Source: Bacillota bacterium
Lineage (GTDB): Bacteria > Bacillota_G > SHA-98 > UBA4971
Length of the DNA stretch: 19,949 nt
Reading direction: 5' to 3'
Assembly: GCA_012512055.1 (NCBI GenBank)
Contig: JAAZEW010000197.1
Coordinates: 1-19,949 of the forward strand
Under the pieces are notes generated by a model, which was not told the DNA's origin, did not search any database, and saw only the letters and a list, made by a program, of their open reading frames with translations. The translations under genes and the position numbers were made by a program. Below are positions 1-6,117 of this stretch, one piece after another (position 1 is the first letter of the stretch; every line of letters starts with the position of its first letter).

Positions 1-1146
1 CTGTCTCCGCTGTCGCAAGCGGCTGCGCCGGAACTGAAGGCGAAATCTGCGATACTGATTGATGCTGAGACCGGACAGGTGCTCTACGATAAAGATCCCG
101 ATATGCAATTGGCGCCTGCAAGCATCACGAAGGTCATGACAATGCTTTTGGCTATGGAAGCTGCTGACGCCGGGAACGTCAGCCTTGATGATATGGTAGT
201 CACAAGTACCGCTGCAAGTGAGATCGGAGGCTCCCAGATTTGGCTCATGGAAGGCGAGGAAATGAAGTTCGAAGACATGCTGAAGGCAGTCGCCATTGTC
301 TCCGCCAATGATGCCGCTTTCGCCTTGTCCGAGCATATTGCAGGTACTGAACCGGACTTTGTCAGGTTGATGAATGAAAAAGCGAAAGAATTGGACATGA
401 AGAACACGCACTTTCAGAATTCCGACGGCCTCCCCGCTTCAGATCATTACAGCACAGCGCGGGATATCGCCATCATGTCAAGGGAACTTATCACGAAATA
501 CCCGAAGATCCTTGAATGGACCAGCACCTGGACAGACTGGCTCCAGCGTCTGCATCCAAGGGCGAAGCAGAAGGAGTCTTTTCTCAGAAACACGAATGAG
601 TTGGTAATCAAATATCCCGGGGCTGACGGCCTCAAGACAGGCATGACCAATGAGGCGGGTTTTTGCCTTTCCGCTACAGCCAAGAAAAATGACACCCGGC
701 TCATAGCCGTAGTCATGGCGCTTCCTTCAAATGATGAGCGTCTGGATGATACGATAAAGCTACTGAATTACGGATTCCGCGAGTTCGATCGCGTAGTCCT
801 GGCAACTCAAGGAGAGAGCGTCGGGTCTGTCAGGATTCCCAACGGACGTCAGGAAATGGTTGTTGCAGGTGTTGACAAGGACTATGCAGTGCTCGTGGAG
901 AAAGGCAAGAAGGACCTGATAACGACGGAATTCGTCCCTGATGAGCGCAAAGCCCCAATCGCGAAAGGCGAAAGAGTCGGCCAGGTTATGGTATCCCTTG
1001 ACAATAAAGAAATTGCACGAGTCAATGTGGTGTCTACCGAAGATGTTCAAAGGGCGGGCTTTTTCACAGTGTTGTCAAGAGGGATCCGTGACTTCTTCCG
1101 GGGCTTGTTCCGGCGTGCGATTCCTCAGAATGAGATTTCACTTTAG
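1..1146 (+). CDS. dacF: D-alanyl-D-alanine carboxypeptidase, DacF/PBP5 type (5' end missing)
   Basis: This penicillin-binding protein removes the terminal D-Ala from peptidoglycan stem pentapeptides outside the membrane. The reading frame is open from base 1, so the start and most of the signal peptide lie outside the window; the first visible residues (LSPLSQAAAPEL) look like the end of a signal peptide with an AxA-type cleavage site. All three active-site motifs are present in the 381 visible residues: SITK (about 41-44, nucleophilic Ser), SAN (101-103) and KTG (212-214). A C-terminal PBP5-type beta domain follows. The protein ends in a segment rich in Phe and Arg (FFTVLSRGIRDFFRGLF) that fits the amphipathic membrane-anchor helix of the family. 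dacF is often near sporulation genes in Bacillota, and the symbol rests on that context; family assignment is firm. Confidence 0.93.
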   Translation: MSPLSQAAAPELKAKSAILIDAETGQVLYDKDPDMQLAPASITKVMTMLLAMEAADAGNVSLDDMVVTSTAASEIGGSQIWLMEGEEMKFEDMLKAVAIVSANDAAFALSEHIAGTEPDFVRLMNEKAKELDMKNTHFQNSDGLPASDHYSTARDIAIMSRELITKYPKILEWTSTWTDWLQRLHPRAKQKESFLRNTNELVIKYPGADGLKTGMTNEAGFCLSATAKKNDTRLIAVVMALPSNDERLDDTIKLLNYGFREFDRVVLATQGESVGSVRIPNGRQEMVVAGVDKDYAVLVEKGKKDLITTEFVPDERKAPIAKGERVGQVMVSLDNKEIARVNVVSTEDVQRAGFFTVLSRGIRDFFRGLFRRAIPQNEISL

Positions 1147-1149
1147 GAA

Positions 1150-1228
1150 TTGGCTCTGGGAGTTGGCTCATAGATTTCGTCCTGGGATTTCGCGCCGGGG
1201 TTTTACTCAGAGATTCCGCCCCGGGGAT
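1150..1228. repeat. Degenerate ~13-bp tandem array after dacF
   Basis: Six consecutive units can be laid out from 1150, 1163, 1176, 1189, 1202 and 1215, five of 13 nt and the last of 14. The loose consensus is TTSGYYCYGGGAT (for example TTGGCTCTGGGAG, TTCGTCCTGGGAT, TTCGCGCCGGGGT). CCGGGG at 1195-1200 and CCCCGG at 1219-1224 could also pair. There is no T-run, so this is not a good terminator. Confidence 0.6.
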
Positions 1229-1245
1229 CATCATGATAGGCAGTG

Positions 1246-1358
1246 GATAGGTAAAGCATAGGTAACCGAAGGTAACGGACAAGCAACGGAGAGGCAACCA
1301 AAGGTAACCCCAGGCAACCATCTGTGGCGCACAGGTAATCCATAGGTAGCGGGCAATC
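1246..1358. repeat. Degenerate ~10-12-bp GGTAAC/GGCAAC array
   Basis: The core ARGYAAC recurs about every 10-12 nt: GGTAAAG, GGTAACC, GGTAACG, AGCAACG, GGCAACC, GGTAACC, GGCAACC, then after a short interruption GGTAATC and GGTAGCG. It follows the 13-bp array directly and runs into the 18-bp array. No gene or conserved regulatory motif was recognised in it. Confidence 0.6.
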
Positions 1359-1438
1359 GTGGGAGATCACGAACCGTGGGAGATTCTGTGACTGTGGGAG
1401 ACTCGATAACCGGGGGAGATTCGATAACCGTGGGAGAA
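1359..1438 (+). repeat. 18-bp tandem repeats carrying SD-like GGGAG and GTG, leading into ispE
   Basis: Units begin at 1359 (17 nt), 1376, 1394 and 1412 (18 nt each), with a partial unit at 1430 that runs into the ispE ATG. The consensus is GTGGGAGATTCGATAACC. Units from 1376 onward are in frame with ispE and would encode a repeated VGDSIT-type hexapeptide if translation began upstream. Most units hold both an SD-like GGGAG and a possible GTG start. Confidence 0.75.
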
Positions 1439-2425
1439 ATGGCCTTAGAGGCACGGGCCAAACTCAACCTGACCCTCAAAATCCTAAGACGGCGTCCTGA
1501 CGGATACCACGACATAGAGTCAGTGGTGCAGTCTGTTGATCTTTGCGACCGGATATTTCTTCGGGCCGGCTCTCCTGTTTGCGTAGGGAGCGGCGGCGAA
1601 GAAGCTGATATCAAACTCACGTGCAATGATCCAAGTATTCCCCTCGTTCGCGGCAATCTGGCGATGGACGCAGCCCTTGCTCTGGCCAAATTCGCAGGCC
1701 TCAGAGCTTCTGTGGAAATAAAGATGGAAAAGAGGATACCTGTAGCTGCAGGCTTAGGAGGCGGAAGCGCTGACGCAGCAGCAGTCCTCACAGGGCTTAA
1801 TCACCTATGGAAACTGGGCTTGGGCAAAAGAGAGTTAATGGCTGTCGGTGAGAGTCTCGGCGCAGATATCCCTTTTTGCATCCTGGGAGGGACAGGGATT
1901 ATTCGAGGGAAAGGTGAGCAAATAGAACTGTTGCCCACGCCTGATGAGCTGTGGTTTGTCATTGTGACATTACCGGACAGAGTAAACACCACCCGGGCTT
2001 ACGCCAGGTTTGATCAACTCACCGAGACCACCGGCGCCCGTGATGCCGGCTTCTGTGATGCCGGCTCCTATGATACCGCTGTCCATGTAACTGATGTTAC
2101 TTCAGGAATGGTCCGTGCTCTTGGAGCAGGCAGAGTTCAGGATATTGCCGATAGACTCACCAATGACCTGGAGCGTTCTGCAATATCGATTGTCCCCTCA
2201 ATCGCCCGGGCGAAAGAGGCGCTGCTTGCCGCGGGGGCGGTTGGAGTCGGGATGTCAGGGAGCGGCCCTACCGTGTTCGGTATTGCCGACAGCAGGACAA
2301 AAGCAGAAGCAATTTGCGGTGCATTGAAACTGTCATCCGGAGCGTTCAAAGAGGTATTCGTGTGTAAAGCAGTTCCACAAGGAGTTGCTTGTGCACGGGT
2401 GCCAGACGCGGGTGCAGGGCACTAA
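1439..2425 (+). CDS. ispE: 4-(cytidine 5'-diphospho)-2-C-methyl-D-erythritol kinase
   Basis: IspE phosphorylates CDP-methylerythritol with ATP in the cytoplasmic MEP route to isoprenoid precursors. The sequence shows the GHMP-kinase features: Lys8 in the ARAKLNLTL N-terminus, the glycine-rich ATP loop PVAAGLGGGSADAAA at about 101-115, the catalytic Asp in GADIPF (about 143), and the C-terminal GMSGSGPTVFG motif. The ATG at 1439 matches where family members begin, but its nearest SD-like sequence (GGGAG) is only 2-3 nt away. GTG at 1430, 1394 or 1376 are alternatives that would add in-frame repeat residues. At 328 aa it is longer than the usual 280-300. The excess includes a low-complexity insert near residue 200 (DAGFC-DAGSY, from a 15-bp DNA duplication) and a tail reading ARVPDAGAGH, where the stop codon lies in an 18-bp repeat. 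Confidence 0.95.
   Translation: MALEARAKLNLTLKILRRRPDGYHDIESVVQSVDLCDRIFLRAGSPVCVGSGGEEADIKLTCNDPSIPLVRGNLAMDAALALAKFAGLRASVEIKMEKRIPVAAGLGGGSADAAAVLTGLNHLWKLGLGKRELMAVGESLGADIPFCILGGTGIIRGKGEQIELLPTPDELWFVIVTLPDRVNTTRAYARFDQLTETTGARDAGFCDAGSYDTAVHVTDVTSGMVRALGAGRVQDIADRLTNDLERSAISIVPSIARAKEALLAAGAVGVGMSGSGPTVFGIADSRTKAEAICGALKLSSGAFKEVFVCKAVPQGVACARVPDAGAGH
2042..2071 (+). repeat. 15-bp in-frame tandem duplication inside ispE
   Basis: GATGCCGGCTTCTGT (2042-2056) is followed by GATGCCGGCTCCTAT (2057-2071), with a decayed third start at GATACC. It encodes DAGFC-DAGSY in a region where IspE proteins vary in length. Confidence 0.75.
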
Positions 2426-2443
2426 GCGGGTGCAGGGCGCTAA
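2408..2443 (+). repeat. Two 18-bp direct repeats at the ispE stop codon
   Basis: GCGGGTGCAGGGCACTAA (2408-2425) and GCGGGTGCAGGGCGCTAA (2426-2443) differ at one base. The ispE stop is the TAA that ends unit 1. Dispersed element copy A begins at 2444, exactly at the end of unit 2, and GCGGGTGC occurs again just beyond it at 2669-2676. This suggests the element entered a pre-existing array. Confidence 0.85.
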
Positions 2444-2662
2444 TAAGTATGAATTCATTAGTTTTCGCTCGTTTTCCGATTGTCTTGGGTGGCCCCACAC
2501 GGTACGTACACTTTCTGAAACCGGCGATCACTTATGGTGGAGACCGTTGATGTATCCCATATTATGTTACCGCAGTTCGCTTGAATCGCAAAAACCGGTT
2601 GCCATCTTGGGCGAAACTGGCAGCTACTGGAGAAGTTCAACGGTCTTATGGTGATCTACTTA
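2444..2662 (+). repeat. Dispersed composite element, copy A (modules M1 + M3)
   Basis: This 219-bp element has ends TAAGTA (2444-2449) and TACTTA (2657-2662), which are inverted repeats. The first 47 nt (M1) match copies B and C except at the tenth base. A GTACGTAC palindrome follows, then GATCAC (2526-2531) paired with GTGATC (2651-2656). Between them lies module M3. Unlike copy B, it has no M2 module. It fills most of the ispE to nucleotidyltransferase gap and holds no convincing coding sequence. It was identified by comparing the three copies within this window; I do not recognise it as a named family. Confidence 0.85.
2540..2645 (-). repeat. M3 cassette in copy A (opposite orientation to copy B)
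   Basis: The cassette is bounded by the inverted repeats AGACCGTTGA (2541-2550) and TCAACGGTCT (2637-2646), and outside these by an 8-bp direct repeat TTATGGTG (2532-2539 and 2646-2653). Its interior matches copy B only after reverse-complementing, while the flanks match copy B directly. The minus strand is given here to mark that relation. Confidence 0.85.
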
Positions 2663-2884
2663 TGTGATGCGGGTGCCCACAGGTGCTTGATATCCCTGCC
2701 GGACATCGGCGTGCGCTGAGTCCGGGATCTCAGAACCCTGCGACTTCAATCCGGAGTAAAACCGAATTGGTCAAGAAGGGAAAGCTTTTCGCTTGACAAC
2801 TAATACATGATAGCTGAGACTTATATTGAACGGAGAAATACAAGCCGGGCAAAGGCTCCTGGCTGCGAGGGGAGGGCGGTAAGC

Positions 2885-3658
2885 ATGGTGGACGCAGTTG
2901 TTCTGGCCGGCGCTGCAAATGACGGGAAACTGGCTATGTGCGATGGTGCGAAGTATGAAGCCCTTATCAGTATCCAAGGTAAGCCCATGCTTTCATATGT
3001 TCTGGATACGCTCAGGAGGTATGAGGAAATCGGGAGGATTGTGCTTGTATGCCCCAAGGAGGTGTCCGACAGCATAGGCCCTATACCCGGACTCGTTCCC
3101 GTAGAGGGGCATGGAGCGCTGCTCGAGAATTTGAGAGCAGGCCTCTCTCAATTGGATCCTGACAAGCCTGCGCTAATCGTGACCGGGGATATACCTCTCT
3201 TGACATGCGAGGCAATTGACGACCTTTTTAGACAGGCAGCGACGCGCCCTGCGGACATATACTATCCGGTGGTTCCACGGGAAGCCTGCGAATATGAGTT
3301 TCCGGGGATAAAGAGGACATACTTGACTATCCTCGAAGGGACGCTGACCGGTGGTAACATTGCCTTAGTAAAGCCGTCCGCCCTTCTGGCTTGCGGGAGA
3401 TTCTTAGAACAAGCGATAGCTACCCGTAAGAAGCCCTGGATGATGGGGAGCGTCCTTGGGATGTGGCTAATCTTCAAATTCCTCATGAGGCGTTTGTCCA
3501 TACGGGACATTGAACGCAGGTTAGAAACTCTCACCGGGGTCCAGGCCATGGGTGTGATTTCAGATTATGCGGAAATAGCATTTGATGTTGACAAGCCAAA
3601 AGACCTCGAGCTTGCGCAAGAGATATTAGGAGATCAGGGGAGCACGAACCAGGTTTAA
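2885..3658 (+). CDS. MobA-like NTP transferase domain protein
   Basis: This is a predicted cytoplasmic nucleotidyltransferase of the GT-A / MobA-like superfamily; the substrate is unknown. The N-terminus MVDAVVLAGAANDG corresponds to the nucleotide-binding loop of the fold, followed by a sugar- or cofactor-binding region (KYEALISIQGKPMLSYVLDTL), and TGDIPLL (Asp near residue 98) is the likely metal-binding segment. The ATG at 2885 was chosen because GGAGGG lies 8 nt upstream and the family motif starts there. The open frame continues 26 codons further upstream without such support. The protein is 257 aa. It sits between ispE and spoVG, a position where many Bacillota carry a similar gene. GlmU, which shares this fold, is encoded 4 kb downstream, but this protein lacks the left-handed beta-helix half. 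Confidence 0.8.
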   Translation: MVDAVVLAGAANDGKLAMCDGAKYEALISIQGKPMLSYVLDTLRRYEEIGRIVLVCPKEVSDSIGPIPGLVPVEGHGALLENLRAGLSQLDPDKPALIVTGDIPLLTCEAIDDLFRQAATRPADIYYPVVPREACEYEFPGIKRTYLTILEGTLTGGNIALVKPSALLACGRFLEQAIATRKKPWMMGSVLGMWLIFKFLMRRLSIRDIERRLETLTGVQAMGVISDYAEIAFDVDKPKDLELAQEILGDQGSTNQV

Positions 3659-3699
3659 TAGTCGCGAGGGGTTTTGACGGCAATTTCTACATTCCATAA

Positions 3700-3728
3700 G
3701 GAGGAATTTATGTCTTTATATGGAATAT
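3700..3728 (+). promoter_or_regulatory. Sigma-H promoter of spoVG
   Basis: The sequence matches the Bacillus sigma-H consensus RnAGGAWWW-N11/12-RnnGAATWW: GGAGGAATT at 3700-3708, an 11-nt spacer, and ATGGAATAT at 3720-3728. spoVG is a classical sigma-H target in Bacillus subtilis, so position and match agree. The predicted start of transcription is near 3735, giving a leader of about 45 nt. An 8-bp inverted repeat (ATTCCATA 3691-3698, TATGGAAT 3719-3726) overlaps the two boxes. Confidence 0.8.
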
Positions 3729-3779
3729 AGTCTACGCAACCCGCTTTTCTATTCTTTATAGAAGGTGGTGGCGTATAAA

Positions 3780-4058
3780 GTGAACATTACTGAAGTAAGA
3801 ATCAGGCCGGTGAAGAGTGACGGGAAAACACGAGCTATAGCTTCGATAACCTTCGGCGACTCCTTCGTGGTAAAGGAACTGAAAGTAGTGGAAGGCCCTT
3901 CAGGACTATTTGTATCAATGCCCAGTCGCAAAGTGGGTGACGGAGGTTACAGGGACATCGCTCATCCGATTACTGCCGAAGCCCGTGACGAAATTCAGAC
4001 TATGGTGCTCGCGGAATTTGAAAAACAGACAGGCGATTCCGAGGTTGTTGTCCACTAA
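3780..4058 (+). CDS. spoVG: Septation/stage V sporulation protein SpoVG
   Basis: SpoVG is a small nucleic-acid-binding regulator that affects asymmetric septation, capsule and cell-wall genes. The protein shows the family signature throughout: NITEVRIRPVKSDGKTRAIASITF, GLFVSMPSRK and YRDIAHPITAEAR. GTG at 3780 was chosen because the product then begins at the same place as other SpoVG proteins (x-x-x-T-x-V-R-x-R), with AAGGTGG about 11 nt upstream; GTG codons at 3765 and 3768 are in-frame alternatives. Length is 92 aa, normal for the family. It is transcribed from the sigma-H promoter at 3700-3728, separately from ispE. Confidence 0.96.
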   Translation: MNITEVRIRPVKSDGKTRAIASITFGDSFVVKELKVVEGPSGLFVSMPSRKVGDGGYRDIAHPITAEARDEIQTMVLAEFEKQTGDSEVVVH

Positions 4059-4137
4059 GACAGTTGCTGTTTGAAAGGCTTACACCACCCTGCGGCTCAC
4101 TCAGGTTCAACCAGGCTGACTGAGGCAATTCGGAGTC

Positions 4138-4166
4138 TTGACGTGTTCCGGAGCCTTTGCTATACT
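4138..4166 (+). promoter_or_regulatory. Sigma-A-type promoter of tRNA-Gln
   Basis: TTGACG (4138-4143), a 17-nt spacer and TATACT (4161-4166) form a near-consensus vegetative promoter. The expected start of transcription is near 4173, about 40 nt before the tRNA. The rest of the 4059-4213 gap shows nothing else clear. Confidence 0.8.
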
Positions 4167-4213
4167 CGTAGTGCTACAAAAAACATTAGAAGCCTGTTAT
4201 GTTTGACACACGG

Positions 4214-4288
4214 TGGGGCGTAGCCAAGCGGTAAGGCACGGGACTTTGGATCCTGCATGCGGAGGTTCGAATCCTCCCGCCCCAGCCA
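4214..4288 (+). tRNA. tRNA-Gln (anticodon TTG), CCA encoded
   Basis: The acceptor stem TGGGGCG (4214-4220) pairs with CGCCCCA (4278-4284), followed by discriminator G and an encoded CCA (4286-4288). The D-arm holds AGCCAAGCGGTAAGGC. The anticodon loop CTTTGGA gives TTG at positions 34-36, reading CAA and CAG by wobble. The T-arm is GGAGGTTCGAATCCTCC. The U1-A72 start is typical of bacterial tRNA-Gln. Confidence 0.96.
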
Positions 4289-4305
4289 ATTTGTTCGAGT
4301 TTCCG

Positions 4306-4332
4306 GGCCGGCTTGAATGCGAGGCCTTTTTT
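4306..4332 (+). terminator. Probable terminator after tRNA-Gln
   Basis: GGCC (4306-4309) and GGCC (4323-4326) can pair, with partial pairing inside, and are followed at once by six T and then TTGTTTTT. The stem is short, so it would be weak. It also lies just beyond the 3' end of the convergent cca gene. Confidence 0.4.
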
Positions 4333-4347
4333 GTTTTTCACTGTTTC

Positions 4348-5733
4348 TTACTGCATTTTGTTGTCTGCCATTGTCTTCACAATGTCCAGCAGTCTCTCGC
4401 GGGAATTAAGGCCAGGCTCTTCCAAAACCATCTCGAGGAGCTCGGCAAGGACCCTTCCTACTTCCGGGCCTTCCGGTATGTCAAGGATTCTCATGACATC
4501 TCTGCCGTCTACAGCAAGGTCGTTTACTGTGAACGCAGGGCCTTGTCTTAATACATCTTCCAGCCTTCTCAAAAAGGCCTCCATATTGCTGCCGGGGTTA
4601 GGCTCCAAGCCCAGCGCAACTCTGTCTGCCTGCCGTACCTTGGCAAGATCGTAGATGGCCTCAAGTCCCAATAAATTCACCAGTCGCCGGATCCCCTTAT
4701 CTTTTGTAGCAGGTTCATAAGTGAACATATGCCATTTGATGAGGGTTATGACTCTATTAATCAGGGCCCCGGGATACTTGAGCCTCTCAAGGGCAGCTTT
4801 TGCAAGCTCAGCGCCGACACTTTCGTGGCTGAAGAAGCGGAGCCTGCCGGTGTCATCCTGCTCCATTGTCACAGGCTTTCCGATATCATGGAGTAGCGCA
4901 GCAAGGCGCAGTTCCAGCCTGGGTTCGATGCTTTCACAAGCCCGGATGCTATGCTCAAGAAGAGTATCAGGGCTTTCGTGATGTGCAGGTATATGCGCGC
5001 AATCTGAAAGCTCAGGAAGGATATGATCCAAGAGATGAGTTTCATGAGCATACCGGAGGGCTTTGCCGGGCCGGGCAGATAAGAGCATCCTGGACAGTTC
5101 GTCCTGGATACGTTCAGGCGACACCCTTCTGATAGCAGAATGAAGCTCCGTTATTCCGTCTAAAGTCTCAGGGGATATCTCAAAGCCAAGTTCAACTGCA
5201 AACCGAATCGCCCGGAGCATCCTGAGAGAGTCTTCACTGAAACGTTCTTTAGGATCACCTACCGTCCGGATAATCCCGTCTCTGAGATCGTCTATTCCTC
5301 CGAAATAGTCAGTAACGCTCTTTTGCAGGATGTCGTAGGCTAAGGCGTTGATTGTGAAATCCCGGCGCGCCACATCGTCCCTGAGGCTTTCGGAAAAGAC
5401 TACTCTATCAGGCCTGCGTCCATCAGAGTACCTGCCTTCTTCCCGAAATGTCGTTACCTCAACTCCCTGGCGGCCGCCAGGAAAGACAGTCAGTGTCCCG
5501 AAGCGTTCGCCTGTAGGGATGGCTCTGTCGCCGAATATCCTCTTCACCTCTCCGGGTGTGGCAGAAGATGCTATATCCCAGTCAGTCGGTGTTTTGCCAA
5601 TCAGATAGTCCCTCACAGCGCCTCCGACTACATAAGCCTCATGGCCGCTTTCTGTCAGCATTTCGGCAATTTCCGAAACGTGTTCCGGGATTGCAATATT
5701 CATCTCGAAGATTACAGGCTCGCGGCAATTCAT
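4348..5733 (-). CDS. cca: CCA tRNA nucleotidyltransferase / poly(A) polymerase family, with HD domain
   Basis: This class II nucleotidyltransferase adds or repairs the 3' CCA of tRNAs. The catalytic core is clear: GGAVRD (about 38-42), DWD (metal-binding Asp51 and Asp53), RRDFTINA (about 123-130) and EDSLRMLRAIRFA (about 167-179). A central HD domain follows (LLEHS..., LLHDIGKP with His282-Asp283, then HES), then a C-terminal tRNA-binding domain. ATG at 5733 (MNCREPV) was chosen because TAAGGAGA lies 9 nt upstream. A longer in-frame ORF reaches back through a duplicated RBS into dispersed element B and is unlikely to be coding. The alternative ATG ten codons later (MNIAIPEH) has no clear RBS. 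Length is 461 aa. It is transcribed alone and convergent with tRNA-Gln. Confidence 0.95.
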   Translation of the reverse strand: MNCREPVIFEMNIAIPEHVSEIAEMLTESGHEAYVVGGAVRDYLIGKTPTDWDIASSATPGEVKRIFGDRAIPTGERFGTLTVFPGGRQGVEVTTFREEGRYSDGRRPDRVVFSESLRDDVARRDFTINALAYDILQKSVTDYFGGIDDLRDGIIRTVGDPKERFSEDSLRMLRAIRFAVELGFEISPETLDGITELHSAIRRVSPERIQDELSRMLLSARPGKALRYAHETHLLDHILPELSDCAHIPAHHESPDTLLEHSIRACESIEPRLELRLAALLHDIGKPVTMEQDDTGRLRFFSHESVGAELAKAALERLKYPGALINRVITLIKWHMFTYEPATKDKGIRRLVNLLGLEAIYDLAKVRQADRVALGLEPNPGSNMEAFLRRLEDVLRQGPAFTVNDLAVDGRDVMRILDIPEGPEVGRVLAELLEMVLEEPGLNSRERLLDIVKTMADNKMQ

Positions 5734-5737
5734 GGTT

Positions 5738-5765
5738 TGCGCTCTCCTTATCTGCGCTCTCCTTA
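5738..5765 (-). repeat. 15-bp duplication giving cca two tandem Shine-Dalgarno sequences
   Basis: On the minus strand TAAGGAGAGCGCA occurs twice with a 15-nt period (5765-5753 and 5750-5738). Both copies carry a strong SD (AAGGAGA). The proximal copy lies 9 nt from the cca ATG; the distal copy has no start codon at the right distance in the same frame. Confidence 0.85.
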
Positions 5766-5857
5766 GACAATGACGGGCATTTAAGTATGACTTCATTAGT
5801 TTTCGCTCGTTTTCCGATTGTCTTGGGTAGCCCCGCACGGTACGTACGTTCTCTGAG

Positions 5858-5962
5858 GCCGGTGATTGCAACGAGGGGTGTCAAAATCCGGCCACCGGCC
5901 TAGGGGCCGGATTTTGTCAAGGCAACCCGCTTGGGGCGCCGTCCCCTTAGTGCAACACCGGC
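5858..5962 (+). repeat. M2 module in copy B: branched palindrome
   Basis: Nested stems are visible. P1 is GCCGGTG (5858-5864) with CACCGGC (5956-5962), extended by TTGCA (5866-5870) with TGCAA (5951-5955). P2 is GGGG with CCCC. P3 is a perfect 12-bp hairpin, CAAAATCCGGCC (5882-5893) with GGCCGGATTTTG (5905-5916), loop 11 nt. A small fourth hairpin (CCC/GGG) lies 3' of P3. P3 is flanked by A- and T-runs and could act as a bidirectional terminator. The same layout recurs in copy D and in the visible part of copy C. Confidence 0.8.
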
Positions 5963-6011
5963 AACCCTGTACAGTACGTACATTTTCTAAAACTGACGAT
6001 CACTTATGGTG

Positions 6012-6117
6012 AAGACTGTTGAACTTGTCCTGTAACTGCCAGTTTCGTCGAAGATGGCAACCAATTTCTGCGATTCAAGCGAGCTGTGTTAACATAATAT
6101 GGGAGAGAACAACGGTC
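6012..6117 (+). repeat. M3 cassette in copy B
   Basis: The bounding inverted repeats are AGACTGTTG (6013-6021) and CAACGGTCT (6110-6118), with TTATGGTG (6004-6011) and TCATGGTG (6118-6125) as direct repeats outside. It has the same 106-bp length as the cassette in copy A. By hand alignment about 93 of 108 bases agree with the reverse complement of 2540-2647. Confidence 0.85.

Noticed and set aside
1246..1438. Possible CRISPR array
   Set aside because: Units are 10-18 bp with no unique spacers, and no cas genes are present.
2385..2654. 89-codon plus-strand ORF across the ispE end and element A
   Set aside because: It lies in repeat sequence, has no RBS, and copy B does not preserve the frame because M3 is inverted.
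3698..3730. Mini-ORF MSLYGI with a perfect AAGGAGG upstream of spoVG, possible leader peptide
   Set aside because: The SD and ATG coincide with the sigma-H -35 box and spacer; transcription should start downstream, so the mini-ORF would not be in the mRNA.
5734..5871. In-frame N-terminal extension of cca by 46 codons
   Set aside because: It translates the duplicated RBS and part of element B; a strong SD precedes the ATG at 5733 and the family start is there.
5882..5916. Element B hairpin as the dedicated terminator of a gene
   Set aside because: It lies between the divergent starts of cca and ldt, so no gene ends there; it is better explained as stem P3 of module M2.
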